From Chitinophaga ginsengisoli (lineage in GTDB: Bacteria > Bacteroidota > Bacteroidia > Chitinophagales > Chitinophagaceae): DNA of 64,000 nucleotides. The notes beneath the pieces are model-generated. The model made no database searches. It was not told the DNA's origin and was given only the letters and a program-made list of their open reading frames with translations. Of this stretch, positions 47,248 to 56,382 are shown piece by piece. A program made the translations under genes and the position numbers. The stretch is taken from assembly GCF_003014595.1 (NCBI RefSeq), contig NZ_PYGK01000009.1, forward strand, positions 186,001-250,000, given 5' to 3'. How positions within the stretch are numbered: the first letter of the stretch is position 1; every line of letters begins with the position of its first letter.

Positions 47248-49035
47248 TCAATGTGAGAATTGCATTTCGCTCAGATTTCTGTACAACCCGCCTTCCACCA
47301 ATATCAATTCCTGGTGTGTGCCCTCTTCTACCAATCTTCCCTTATCCAACACGATGATCTTATCTGACTGACGTACAGTGCTTAACCTATGTGCGATAAC
47401 AATAGAAGTGCGTCCTTCCATGAGCTTTTCCAGGGCGTCCTGTACCAGCCTTTCGGACTCTGAATCCAGGGCGGATGTTGCCTCATCGAGTATCAGGATA
47501 CGCGGGTTTTTCAGTACAGCTCTGGCAATGGCGATCCTTTGCCGCTGACCACCGGATAGTTGTATCCCCCGTTCTCCTACAATCGTGTCCAATCCATCAG
47601 GGAATCGTTCTATAAACTCCCAGGCGTTGGCCTTCCGGGCGGCGGCTTCTACTTCGGCCGTTGTTGCGCCGGGTTTACCGTAAGCGATATTCTCCCGGAT
47701 GGTACCACCAAAGAGGAATACGTCCTGTGGCACAATGGCCATCTGGCTGCGCAGGGCCGATAAGGGGAAGCTGGCCGCGTCTTTTCCGTTGAAGCGGATC
47801 ATACCTTCCGACGGACTATATAATCGAAGTAAGAGGGAGACGATGGTGCTTTTCCCTGCCCCACTGGGACCTACCAGGGCTATTTGCTGATCAGGTGCGA
47901 TGTCGAAGGAGATATCTGATAATACTTCCTGGTCGTCTCTGGTAGGATAACGGAAGGAAACGTTGTCGAAGGAGATCTGTCCGCTGAGATGATTTCCCGG
48001 GGCAATGGCAGTGATCTCTTCTACCGGTTCCGCCGGTTCATCCAGTATTTCCAGCAGGTGTTCTGTAGCCCCGATACTCTTTTGTATACTGGCGTATACT
48101 TCAGCCAGTCCAGCTACTGATCCTCCGATAAAGCTCGAGTATAAGACGAAGGACAATAACATACCAGGATCCATCTTACCGGCAGCGATCAGCAAGGCGC
48201 CTCTCCAGATCACGGCGATCATTGCCCCGAACACGCCCAGTATCATGCTGGCGGTAAAGGCGCCACGGAACCGGCCTGTTTTCATACCGGTGGTAGCTAC
48301 CTCCCGGATCTTCGTGCTGTAACGCTTCATCTCAAAGAATTCATTGGCGAAGGCCTTGACATTCAGGATGCCTTGTAATGTTTCCTCAACGATCGTATTG
48401 GCCTCTGCCACCTGCTTTTGCGCCAGTTTGGAATAACGCCTTACAAAGCGTCCGAAGAAATAAGCGATGATCATAATAACTGGCAGTGTGGTCAGCATCA
48501 ATAGTGTTAACTGTATGGAAGTATGCAGCAGGAGTACCAGTCCGCCGATAATGATGATGATCTGCCGGATGAACTCAGCGACCGTCGTAGTGAAAGTCTC
48601 CTGCAGCAACGAAATGTCCGAAGATATCCTGCTGCCCAGCTCACCTACCCGTCTGCTCAGAAAGAAGCGCATAGGCAGTTTGATGAGATGGTTGTAAATA
48701 TGCTGACGTAAAGATGCCAGTGAACGTTCTGTTACATTGACAAACAGGATGATACGCAGGTAGCCGAAGACGCCCTGCGCTACCAGTATACCCGCCAGCA
48801 ACAATCCTATCCGGTTTATTTCATGAGGATCGGTTAATACTTTATGTGTATTGGCGGCATCCACCAGTTCTCCCAACAACTTAGGAAAGGCCAGGTTAGC
48901 CAGGCTGGAGATAAAAAGAAAGAATAGTCCCAGGCTAAAGGCCGGCCAGTAAGGTTTTACATACTTATATAATCTGAACGTGCGTTTTAATGCCGCTACG
49001 TGGAGCGGTTTTTTCTGTTGTGTACTGTCTTCCAT
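47248..49035 (-). CDS. ABC transporter, fused membrane and ATP-binding domains (MsbA-like)
   Basis: 595-residue half-transporter. Six TM segments at about 35-320, then the nucleotide-binding domain: Walker A GPSGAGKST, signature LSGGQRQR, Walker B ILILDEATSALD, and the switch His in IVIAHRLSTV. It would act as a homodimer. Lipid, lipopeptide or peptide export are all possible; MsbA-like describes architecture only. No adjacent substrate gene. Confidence 0.93.
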   Translation of the reverse strand: MEDSTQQKKPLHVAALKRTFRLYKYVKPYWPAFSLGLFFLFISSLANLAFPKLLGELVDAANTHKVLTDPHEINRIGLLLAGILVAQGVFGYLRIILFVNVTERSLASLRQHIYNHLIKLPMRFFLSRRVGELGSRISSDISLLQETFTTTVAEFIRQIIIIIGGLVLLLHTSIQLTLLMLTTLPVIMIIAYFFGRFVRRYSKLAQKQVAEANTIVEETLQGILNVKAFANEFFEMKRYSTKIREVATTGMKTGRFRGAFTASMILGVFGAMIAVIWRGALLIAAGKMDPGMLLSFVLYSSFIGGSVAGLAEVYASIQKSIGATEHLLEILDEPAEPVEEITAIAPGNHLSGQISFDNVSFRYPTRDDQEVLSDISFDIAPDQQIALVGPSGAGKSTIVSLLLRLYSPSEGMIRFNGKDAASFPLSALRSQMAIVPQDVFLFGGTIRENIAYGKPGATTAEVEAAARKANAWEFIERFPDGLDTIVGERGIQLSGGQRQRIAIARAVLKNPRILILDEATSALDSESERLVQDALEKLMEGRTSIVIAHRLSTVRQSDKIIVLDKGRLVEEGTHQELILVEGGLYRNLSEMQFSH

Positions 49036-49442
49036 CGGCGGATAAGAATTACTAATAATATGGAGGCATGCTCAATACTGCTCACATCTCTCAGAGGTCG
49101 TAAGGTTATGACGGGCTGGGAAGGTAAATATTTTATTCCTACTTAAATAAATAAAGAAAGGAGGCGCCTGGCCTCCTTTTCCCTGTTGACGAATAAACAA
49201 TCACGTTTAAGATTCTATTGCCTTTTAATGTGTTATCGACTTAATTAGCCAATCTGCGTCGATGCGAAAAGAGTTTCCATATCTTACGATCGGCAATATT
49301 TACCAGATGATAATCAGAATATTCCGTGATTGCTACTAATATAAAAGCTCCTGTGGGGAGTAGGTTGTTCTATTGATATAACATCCAATGATGCTTTGTT
49401 GTTGATCACCTGGCGCTAATTCCCGTCCGGTTAATCCTGCGA
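49036..49442. other. Intergenic region with terminator
   Basis: About 400 bp between the ABC gene start and the lipoprotein stop. It contains the terminator at 49157-49180 and otherwise no recognisable gene; the ABC gene's promoter should lie just above 49035. Confidence 0.5.
49157..49180 (-). terminator. Terminator for the small lipoprotein transcript
   Basis: GGAGGC-gcct-GGCCTCC stem flanked by A-rich and T-rich runs on both sides, so it works on either strand. It lies about 260 bp beyond the stop of the minus-strand lipoprotein at 49443. Confidence 0.6.
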
Positions 49443-49697
49443 TCATTGCTGATGCCTGTTCCTGCTGGAATCTCCCGTACCGGTGCCGTATCGGGAAGAG
49501 TCTTCCCCTGGATTAATGGCTCCTGGTGGAATTTCGGCTGCAGCTGTATCCGGTGTTACGGATGCTGTATCCTGACCACCAATTGGAGTTGAATCATTGT
49601 TATGGTCCCTGTTTCCTCCGCCGCATGACGCCAGGGACAATCCCCCTACGATGAAGAGCCCTGCGAGGAACAATTTACTTTTATGGTTCATTTTCAT
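49443..49697 (-). CDS. Small lipoprotein
   Basis: 84 residues from ATG 49697. The signal MKMNHKSKLFLAGLFIVGGLSLASC ends at a lipobox (LASC), and the mature part is a low-complexity Asp/Ser/Thr/Gly/Asn-rich chain (DNDSTPIGGQD-like) without a fold. Similar in layout to the next gene at 49800, so the two may be duplicated surface lipoproteins. Function unknown. Confidence 0.7.
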   Translation of the reverse strand: MKMNHKSKLFLAGLFIVGGLSLASCGGGNRDHNNDSTPIGGQDTASVTPDTAAAEIPPGAINPGEDSSRYGTGTGDSSRNRHQQ

Positions 49698-49799
49698 AAA
49701 AATATTTTTACCAGTTAACAAATACGGGTAATTAGATATATATCGTAGAAATTATTTCTACAGATAGTGGAGGCTAATAAACGGTCCATGCCACAATTA

Positions 49800-50051
49800 T
49801 TATTTGATCGGCATGGAGTCTGGTCGCTGTGAAGACGTGTCCGTAGCATGGCTCATGGTATCTGCAGCATTGGTATTACCTGATTGAATAACATTCGCGG
49901 TGTCTGTTGTATTACCACTTTCCCTTGAGCTGCCGCAGGCAAACAGGAAGATGCTCAGGATAATGGCAAGACACGTCGTAATACCAATTTTGCACAGCGC
50001 CAGGCGCACAGTGATTGCATTATTTCCGAGGTCTTTCTTTTGCTTTCTCAT
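49800..50051 (-). CDS. Small lipoprotein
   Basis: 83 residues from ATG 50051. A hydrophobic segment at about 25-40 ends in a lipobox (LFAC) followed by GSSRESGN and a short Thr/Asp/Ser/Asn-rich tail. The first 20 residues form a longer than usual charged N-region (MRKQKKDLGNNAITVRLALC), so an internal start is possible. Paired with the lipoprotein at 49443. Confidence 0.65.
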   Translation of the reverse strand: MRKQKKDLGNNAITVRLALCKIGITTCLAIILSIFLFACGSSRESGNTTDTANVIQSGNTNAADTMSHATDTSSQRPDSMPIK

Positions 50052-50128
50052 GATAGACTATTTAGGTTAAACAATAAAAATTTAGAATTATGAATCCTGC
50101 TATTTGTATAAAGAATTATGCCAAGGCT

Positions 50129-50136
50129 TACATTTG
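50129..50136 (+). promoter_or_regulatory. -7 promoter element (TACATTTG)
   Basis: Exact TAnnTTTG match 9 nt before the ATG at 50146, with a TTTG at 50103-50106 in the -33 area (gap 22, slightly long). Confidence 0.45.
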
Positions 50137-50145
50137 TAGTTGAAC

Positions 50146-50823
50146 ATGCGTATGGAACAGTCTATCTTTCAAGTTATTGAAGAGCATCAGTTGCTGAAGG
50201 TGTTGGTGGCATTAGCCGTTGGCGGGGCACTGGGGCTCGAAAGGGAATACCGTCACAAAGCGGCTGGTATGCGCACACTGGCGCTGATCTGTATGGGCAG
50301 CACACTTTTTACAATGTTTTCCGTAGAACTGGGGTTTCCTTCCAGCCCCGACCGTGTGGCGTCTAACATACTTACAGGAGTAGGCTTCATTGGCGCGGGG
50401 GTCATTTTCAAAGGCGACTATACCATCGATGGGATCACGACTGCTGCCACCATCTGGATAGCGGCGGCCCTGGGTATCGGGATAGGCGTGAGCCATTATC
50501 TGCTGGTGGGATTCACGCTTGTCATTGTGTTTGCATTGTTGATCGGTCTGAAAGTGCTGGAAGGTAAGATCGGGGAAATCAGGCAAAAACGAATCTACAC
50601 TGTCGGATACCATATGGATCTATATGGCCCTGATGAAATAGCCGCCATCTTTAAGCGTTTTAACTTACAATATAAGATGCTGCTGCATACAAGGAATGAA
50701 GCGTTCATCATTGAAGATAAATATGAAGTGGCCGGAAAGCAGGACGAAATAGCTGCTATCAATACATTCCTGATGTCAGACAAAAACATTCATCATTTTT
50801 CCGTACAGACAAACCCACTTTAG
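50146..50823 (+). CDS. MgtC/SapB family membrane protein
   Basis: 225 residues from ATG 50146 (MRMEQSIFQ); ATG 50152 is equally possible. The MgtC signature GLEREYRHKAAGMRTLALICMGSTLFTMFSV and GVGFIGAGVIFKGDY are present over four or five TM segments, followed by a soluble tail. Roles reported for the family include Mg2+ limitation and acid or intracellular survival; here only the family is certain. DUF763 starts 13 bp after its stop. Confidence 0.92.
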   Translation: MRMEQSIFQVIEEHQLLKVLVALAVGGALGLEREYRHKAAGMRTLALICMGSTLFTMFSVELGFPSSPDRVASNILTGVGFIGAGVIFKGDYTIDGITTAATIWIAAALGIGIGVSHYLLVGFTLVIVFALLIGLKVLEGKIGEIRQKRIYTVGYHMDLYGPDEIAAIFKRFNLQYKMLLHTRNEAFIIEDKYEVAGKQDEIAAINTFLMSDKNIHHFSVQTNPL

Positions 50824-50836
50824 GAGGAATAATACT

Positions 50837-52048
50837 ATGTCAGGAGGCCACGCCGATCTGCCCTTACATTATGGTCATGTACCACCCTGGCTCGCGAAGA
50901 GAATGAGCCTGTTGGGCGGTGCTATTATTGAAACGATCGCAGCCGATTATGGAAAGGGCGAAGTATTGCGCCGTCTCAGTGATCCCTGCTGGTTTCAGGC
51001 GCTGGGCTGTGTATTAGGCATGGACTGGCATTCTTCCGGTATCACGACCAGCGTAATGGGCGCGTTGAAGAAAGCATTGAATCCCAGGGCGCAGGAACTG
51101 GGTATTTATATCTGCGGAGGAAAGGGAAAGCATTCTAAAGAGACGCCTGCAGAATTGCTGGCTATTGCGGAGCGTACCGGCTTGCCCGGACAGGAACTTG
51201 TACGCTGCAGTAAGCTGGCCGCTAAGGTAGATAACACCGCTGTGCAGGATGGTTTCCAGTTATACTTGCACTCTTTCATTGTATCCAGTGAGGGCGAATG
51301 GGCCGTGGTGCAACAAGGTATGAATGATGCCAATGGGATGGCCCGCCGTTATCACTGGCATTCCGCCGTTTTTAAACAGTTTACCGAAACACCACACACT
51401 TTCATATACGGCCGTAATCAGGGACTGATCCTCAATCTGACAGACAAAGATGCTTCAGCTACCAAGTCAGGGATGCTTCAGCTGATCACAGAAAAGCCGG
51501 CTCACCTCCTGCCGGAGATCCGGAACCTGATCATGCCTTCCCATCACGATGTGCGGGCTAAGGATGTGGATCTTAAAAGGCTGGGGAGTGTGCTGGCTGT
51601 GGCACATGAGCGCCAGTTGCATGATTTTGAATCTCTTCTGTTACTGGAAGGTGTTGGTCCCCGTACGCTGCAATCCCTGACACTGGTCAGTGAAGTGATC
51701 CACGGCACGCCTTCCCGTTTCACGGACCCTGCCCGCTTTTCTTTTGCCCATGGCGGAAAAGACGGTCATCCTTTCCCTGTTCCGGTGAATGTGTACGACG
51801 AAACAATCAGCGTACTAAAGGATGCGGTGAACAAAGCGAAGATCGGGCAGTCTGATAAACAGGAAGCCATCCGCAAATTGTCTGTACTATCGCAACAGGT
51901 GGAGAAGGATTTTATTCCCAATGCCAGGCTGGAAGAACTGATCCAGGAGGAAAGGGACAAATCCTGGCAATATGGTGGCCGTACCGTAATGGGTAAAGCC
52001 CAGCCCCCTGACAAGAAGAAAGGCGGATCACAATTAAGTCTGTTCTAA
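50837..52048 (+). CDS. DUF763 domain-containing protein
   Basis: 403 residues. The whole chain fits DUF763: SGGHADLPLHYGHVPPWLAKRM at the start, DWHSSGITTSVMGALKKAL, GEWAVVQQGMN, and RYHWHS. The family's function is unknown but it is often found near DNA repair genes, and here endonuclease V and a radical-SAM repair pair follow within 5 kb. The C-terminal end is lysine-rich (DKKKGGSQLSLF). Its 3' end faces an orphan TPP riboswitch on the opposite strand. Confidence 0.9.
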   Translation: MSGGHADLPLHYGHVPPWLAKRMSLLGGAIIETIAADYGKGEVLRRLSDPCWFQALGCVLGMDWHSSGITTSVMGALKKALNPRAQELGIYICGGKGKHSKETPAELLAIAERTGLPGQELVRCSKLAAKVDNTAVQDGFQLYLHSFIVSSEGEWAVVQQGMNDANGMARRYHWHSAVFKQFTETPHTFIYGRNQGLILNLTDKDASATKSGMLQLITEKPAHLLPEIRNLIMPSHHDVRAKDVDLKRLGSVLAVAHERQLHDFESLLLLEGVGPRTLQSLTLVSEVIHGTPSRFTDPARFSFAHGGKDGHPFPVPVNVYDETISVLKDAVNKAKIGQSDKQEAIRKLSVLSQQVEKDFIPNARLEELIQEERDKSWQYGGRTVMGKAQPPDKKKGGSQLSLF

Positions 52049-52076
52049 AGAAATCCTCCCCCGTTTTAAAAAGAAA

Positions 52077-52096
52077 TCCCGGCTTAATAGCCGGGA
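52077..52096 (-). terminator. Terminator of the TPP riboswitch expression platform
   Basis: TCCCGGCT-ATTA-AGCCGGGA read on the minus strand, followed by TTTCTTTTTAAAA. The U-rich tail is on the minus strand only, which fits the riboswitch rather than DUF763. Confidence 0.75.
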
Positions 52097-52108
52097 CCTC
52101 TGATAATT

Positions 52109-52205
52109 TCTCTGTCCTATTTTCTACGCTGGCATTACCCAGTTCAGATATTTAGGGTTTCATCTCAGGCTGCAATTTGTAGCCACCCCTAGGCTAGGAT
52201 AGAGA
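52109..52205 (-). promoter_or_regulatory. TPP (thiamine pyrophosphate) riboswitch, orphan
   Basis: Read right to left: P1 is TCTCTATCCTA (52205-52195) with TAGGACAGAGA (52119-52109), 10 of 11 paired. Then AGGGGTGGCT, a GGCT/AGCC stem, the conserved TGAGATGAAACCC of the pyrimidine-binding arm, and CTGGGTAATGCCAG followed by GCGTAG (52142-52124), the pyrophosphate-binding arm. These are the universal TPP aptamer segments. A terminator with a U tract follows at 52096-52064. No thiamine gene lies downstream on this strand: the next sequence is the antisense of DUF763. Confidence 0.9.
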
Positions 52206-52298
52206 AATTGTTCTGATAAATATAGCGCGAAGTTCATGCCAGAATCGCCGTTTTTCCGGAGTAAATTTTGAATCCTGACAGGCACTTAAAAGTCCGGT

Positions 52299-52991
52299 AT
52301 GCTTACATTAAATTATGATACACTGACTGTTACAGCAGCAACACAAATACAGAAAGACCTCAGGGACGACATCGTTATACAAGCCAGGAATTTTCCTGTG
52401 AATATCATAGCCGGCGCAGATATTTCCTTCAATAAATTCAGCACCACTGTTTATGCGGGTATCATCCTTATACGATTTCCTGAACTGATCCCGATCGGTT
52501 ATTCGCTGATAAAAAAGGAAGTGCTTTTCCCCTATGTGCCCGGCTATCTGGCATTCCGGGAAGCATCAGCGTTGATGGGTGCCTGGGAGCAGCTACCTCT
52601 TAAACCTGACCTTTTAGTGGTGGATGGTCACGGTATCGCACATCCGCGCGGGATGGGTATAGCCGCTCACTTTGGTGTGCTGGCTAAAACACCTGCTGTT
52701 GGTTGCGCGAAGAAAGTGCTCTGTGGAAAGTATGAAGAACCTTCTTCTGAGAAAGGAAGTAGTACACCGCTTATCTTTAAGAATGAAGTTGTAGGTGCAG
52801 CCCTGCGGGCCAAAAATGCTGTTAAACCTGTATTTGTTTCTCCCGGTTACGGCATGGATGTACCTGGTACTGTGGAAATTATCACACAGTGTGTAGGACG
52901 TTACCGACTACCGGAACCTACAAGACTGGCCCATAATATTGTGAACAGATTCCGCCTGGGAGAAGTACCAGAGGGGTATACTGAGGTATAA
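52299..52991 (+). CDS. nfi: Endonuclease V (deoxyinosine 3'-endonuclease)
   Basis: 230 residues. Nicks DNA (or RNA) near inosine. ADISF near residue 43 holds the first metal-binding Asp, PGYLAFREASAL the conserved Glu, and VVDGHGIAHPRGMGIAAHFGV the second Asp and the conserved region beyond. KKVLCG follows. Full length for the family. Divergent from the riboswitch with about 90 bp between its start and the aptamer 5' end. Confidence 0.94.
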   Translation: MLTLNYDTLTVTAATQIQKDLRDDIVIQARNFPVNIIAGADISFNKFSTTVYAGIILIRFPELIPIGYSLIKKEVLFPYVPGYLAFREASALMGAWEQLPLKPDLLVVDGHGIAHPRGMGIAAHFGVLAKTPAVGCAKKVLCGKYEEPSSEKGSSTPLIFKNEVVGAALRAKNAVKPVFVSPGYGMDVPGTVEIITQCVGRYRLPEPTRLAHNIVNRFRLGEVPEGYTEV

Positions 52992-53000
52992 TGCAGGTAA

Positions 53001-53630
53001 TCAGCGCTTACTTTCCTTTTTGCATGTAATTAAAAAGAAAGGGTAATTTTCAGTTACTGTCGTAATCTCAAATAGTCCGGCGGCGTCAAATTCTGTATGG
53101 ATTGATGCTTCGTCGTAGAAAAACAGTTTTACGCCACCAAACATCTCATAACGATCTTTACTGATAAATGTGCCCTGACCATAAGTATGCGCTTCTTTTG
53201 AAATGACTACGAAAACCATGTAACCATTCTCTGTCAACTGATGATAGCAGTCACGGATCAGGTTCGCTCTTTCATCTTCGTCTAATAAGTGAATTAAAGC
53301 ATAACAAAATATCCCCTCATACCGGCGGTCATCAAATGGCATATCCGTGACAGAGCCATGATATATAGCCATATCCCCGCCGTAATGTTTTTGCGCCATT
53401 TCAATAGCCGTTTTTGATATCTCAATCCCGGTCACATTCATGCCGCGGTCTCTGAAAATCTGCGCATTACGTCCGTAACCAATGCCAGGGATGAGGACGT
53501 TTTTCACTCCTTTTTCGACAAAGAAATCCCTCGTTAAGATGGCTGACTTTGAAGGTTCGAAACCCCACATTTCCTGCTTTTCGGCGAAAGCAGACTCCCA
53601 GAATGCTGGTTTACCGGTTTTATCTTTCAT
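53001..53630 (-). CDS. Class I SAM-dependent methyltransferase
   Basis: 209 residues from ATG 53630 (MKDKTGKPAFWESAFAEK); the frame is open to 53678. Rossmann motif I is VLIPGIGYGRNA, with GIEISKTAIEMAQKHY as the acidic post-I loop and FCYALIHLL as motif IV region. Resembles TehB/thiopurine-methyltransferase-like small methyltransferases. The substrate is not evident. Convergent with endonuclease V, 10 bp between stops. Confidence 0.85.
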   Translation of the reverse strand: MKDKTGKPAFWESAFAEKQEMWGFEPSKSAILTRDFFVEKGVKNVLIPGIGYGRNAQIFRDRGMNVTGIEISKTAIEMAQKHYGGDMAIYHGSVTDMPFDDRRYEGIFCYALIHLLDEDERANLIRDCYHQLTENGYMVFVVISKEAHTYGQGTFISKDRYEMFGGVKLFFYDEASIHTEFDAAGLFEITTVTENYPFFLITCKKESKR

Positions 53631-53844
53631 GATAACTGCATTAAAATGCAACGAAGTTACATTATTAGGAAATAGCATCTAGGATACTACCATTCAAAAA
53701 AGTGTTTAATACTACTCCTCAGAAGTGGTTGACAAAGAAGCGGCTGTAACTGGCTCATTATCAGATAGTAGAGAAACATCATGGAACTCGTACGGAGTCC
53801 TATCGATGGGAATGAACCCCTTATGCCATCCCGGGTGTATCACC

Positions 53845-54612
53845 TCATCCCCTCATTTCCGTCAAATATTTCCAATACCGTCTCGGCATATGTTGCAACT
53901 GCAACCTGGGATTCTTTCTACCCGGAATATTCACCTCCTTGAAATAGGTATGCCATAGCCGCTGGTACAATTCTTCTTCCGGCGCCCAGACGTTGCTCGT
54001 GCTATGATAATAGGGATCGTATTCTCCATTGAAGTGTAAGCGTATCGTCTCTACCTGCTGGAGGTTATAATAAATGCCAAACCGGCGGCGCTCATCATAG
54101 ATCAGCCAATACTGATCCGCATAGCGGTCTTTAAAATGCCGGGCTATCAGTGGCAGCACATTATACTCCGGCGATACGAGTGAATAATAGATATTATCTC
54201 TTGTCAGCTGAAAGCGGACAAACGCCTCCATCCTGTGTTTTTCCTTCAGTACTTTGCGTGCCATCTGGGATACATGCAGGACGTATTTATTCCCAAAATC
54301 GCCTGTCACATCCTGTTTACTGGCGAAGACATGCCGGATGAATCCCACCATATTGTCCTCTTCTCCAGGCAGTTCTGAAAGGTAACAGCAAAACAGCTGC
54401 TGCAGATTTTCTGCTGATAGTTTCTTACTCAATCCAGCCCATACCCTGTCAGCATTCGCCACCACGGTAGGCGTGAATATTACATTCTCAAACAAGCCAC
54501 GTACGTGGTCCTGTTCCTTTCTGATCATGACATCTGTCCTCTTCTGCCAGTACAGGTCAAATACGGCAGACAGGAAGCCATCAAAACTTCCATCATACAA
54601 CCACGTAGTCAT
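53845..54612 (-). CDS. DUF4130-type putative DNA metabolism protein (TIGR03915)
   Basis: 255 residues. MTTWLYDGSFDGFLSAVFDLY is the typical opening of this family, and LVSPEYNVLPLIARHFKDRYADQYWLIYDERRRFGIYY is its core. In many genomes it is encoded next to the radical SAM partner TIGR03916, as here (128 bp upstream on the same strand), and sometimes fused to a uracil-DNA-glycosylase-like domain, which is absent here. The pair is thought to act in DNA repair or modification; the reaction is not known. Confidence 0.9.
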   Translation of the reverse strand: MTTWLYDGSFDGFLSAVFDLYWQKRTDVMIRKEQDHVRGLFENVIFTPTVVANADRVWAGLSKKLSAENLQQLFCCYLSELPGEEDNMVGFIRHVFASKQDVTGDFGNKYVLHVSQMARKVLKEKHRMEAFVRFQLTRDNIYYSLVSPEYNVLPLIARHFKDRYADQYWLIYDERRRFGIYYNLQQVETIRLHFNGEYDPYYHSTSNVWAPEEELYQRLWHTYFKEVNIPGRKNPRLQLQHMPRRYWKYLTEMRG

Positions 54613-54739
54613 TGTAGTAACATTTAACCTACCGCCCGCGGACTACCTACCACAGCACAGGTGGCAGTCCGGCAGACGATAGTAATTGAGGATAATCATA
54701 GCAATATCGATATGGTATATCAAGTCAAAGTATATCGAG

Positions 54740-56005
54740 TCAAAATAAGCTTAGTTGAGTAGTATGTACCCTCAGCCACTTACTATGTGACTGTGTCAGC
54801 AATTGCTGGCGGATCTGTTCCGGGGTCAGTTCCCTCCTTTCCAGGGATGCAGACTTACAGGTAACGAAATATCTTGCTCTGCTGATCTGCACACCCATTT
54901 GCTTTAGCTGGTCCCATCCCAGTGCGCCATGTGTACGGGCGGCACAGATCTTTTTTGCTGACTCAAGCCCGATACCGGGTATTCTGGCTATCAGCATCTT
55001 ATCGGCTTTATTGATATCAACGGGGAAACAGTCCAGGTGTCGTAGCGCCCAGGAAAGTTTGGGGTCAATATCAGTGTCAAGGTCCGGATGTTTTTCGTTC
55101 AGCAGTTCATGGGGTTCAAATCCATACAGTCGCACCAGGTAATCCGCCTGATACAGCCGGTTTTCCCGTAACAGCGGCACTTGGCTATGCATACCGGGTA
55201 GCCTTGTGTCATCACTGATGGGCACATATCCTGAATAGTACACCCGCTTCAGCTGGAATTGGCGATAAAACTGGGATGCCATATGCAGGATCTCCATATC
55301 TGTTTCGCCGGCAGCTCCTACGATCACCTGGGTGCTTTGTCCGGCGGGTATAAATGTGGGTACCTTCTTCAGCACCTTCCTTTCATCTGCCAGCCGTATG
55401 ATCTCATTCTGCAGAAAGCGGATTGGCTTGATCATGGCAGGCCGGGTTTTCTCTGGTGCCAGTAGTTTCAAGCCGGCCTCCGTGGGGAGTTCAAGATTGA
55501 CACTTAGCCGATCGGCATATAGGCCTGCCTCCTGCATGAGCTCATCACTGGCACCGGGAATTGCTTTCAGGTGGATATAACCGTTGAAGTTATTTTCTGT
55601 CCGCAGTTTCTTTGCCACTCTCACCAGCCGCTCCATGGTATAGTCAGGGTCTTTGAAGATCCCGGAGCTAAGGAACAATCCTTCGATATAATTCCGGCGG
55701 TAGAAATTAATGGTAAGGTCCACTACTTCCTGCACCGTGAAGGCTGCACGTTTGACATCGTTACTCCTCCGGGACACACAATAAGCACAATCGTAAATAC
55801 AGACATTCGTCAGCAGTATCTTCAGCAGGGATACACAACGACCATCGGGTGTATATGAATGACAGATGCCCATTCCGGGCGCTGCATTACCTAAACCTTT
55901 GGTGTCATTCTTCCGGTCGCTGCCACTGGATGCACAGGAAACGTCATATTTCGCTGCATCCGCCAGTATCGCCAATTTCTCCTGTATCCGTTCCATAGCC
56001 ATCAA
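54740..56005 (-). CDS. Putative DNA modification/repair radical SAM protein (TIGR03916)
   Basis: 421 residues. The radical SAM cluster motif reads CIYDCAYC (CxxxCxxC), followed by an AdoMet-binding TIM barrel (INFYRRNYIEGLFLSSGI, YIHLKAIPGASDELMQ, VPTFIPAGQSTQVIVGA). Residues about 340-380 form a helix-hairpin-helix-like stretch (INKADKMLIARIPGIGLESAKKI), which supports DNA binding. The N-terminus has further cysteines (DVSCASSG, MGICHSY). Partner of the gene at 53845. Confidence 0.92.
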   Translation of the reverse strand: MMAMERIQEKLAILADAAKYDVSCASSGSDRKNDTKGLGNAAPGMGICHSYTPDGRCVSLLKILLTNVCIYDCAYCVSRRSNDVKRAAFTVQEVVDLTINFYRRNYIEGLFLSSGIFKDPDYTMERLVRVAKKLRTENNFNGYIHLKAIPGASDELMQEAGLYADRLSVNLELPTEAGLKLLAPEKTRPAMIKPIRFLQNEIIRLADERKVLKKVPTFIPAGQSTQVIVGAAGETDMEILHMASQFYRQFQLKRVYYSGYVPISDDTRLPGMHSQVPLLRENRLYQADYLVRLYGFEPHELLNEKHPDLDTDIDPKLSWALRHLDCFPVDINKADKMLIARIPGIGLESAKKICAARTHGALGWDQLKQMGVQISRARYFVTCKSASLERRELTPEQIRQQLLTQSHSKWLRVHTTQLSLF

Positions 56006-56382
56006 CTGAGGCTAAATTACTAATATTTTTAGTAAATACTAATTTAATTGGGTGTAATATTTATCTATATTGAAGCAGGCAGGACCTTTCAGGGGGAATT
56101 GTTGCAGGTGTTTTGCTGTTATTAACTGTATGTTTTTGAGTGACTTGCGTTCAGTGATGTAAACCTTTTCTGCCGCTTTGAGAAATCTATTATATGGCTT
56201 TCATCAAGGTAGCATATGACCAGGATATTCCTCCGTTCTTCTTCCGTTAAAAACGGAGGAATATCCTAATCATATGCAAGTCATATGCTGGTCAGATGGA
56301 GATCGGGGCTTTACCGCTTTGAAATCTTTCCGAACTATTGCATTGTGAACAAAGAAAGAGGCTGATAATGAGCGTCCTTACA
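56006..56382. other. Intergenic region with nested inverted repeat
   Basis: 377 bp between the radical SAM start and the EamA stop. It contains the palindrome at 56211-56289. I see no open frame or RNA signature beyond that. Confidence 0.5.
56211..56289. repeat. Nested inverted repeat
   Basis: 16-bp perfect inner stem AGGATATTCCTCCGTT (56222-56237) with AACGGAGGAATATCCT (56252-56267) and a 14-nt loop. A further perfect 10-bp outer pair is AGCATATGAC (56211-56220) with GTCATATGCT (56280-56289). An extra TCATATGC sits at 56270. No U tract follows, so it is not a plain terminator. Confidence 0.6.

Noticed and set aside
52077..52205. TPP riboswitch controlling endonuclease V
   Set aside because: The aptamer and its terminator are on the minus strand and run away from endonuclease V, which is on the plus strand.
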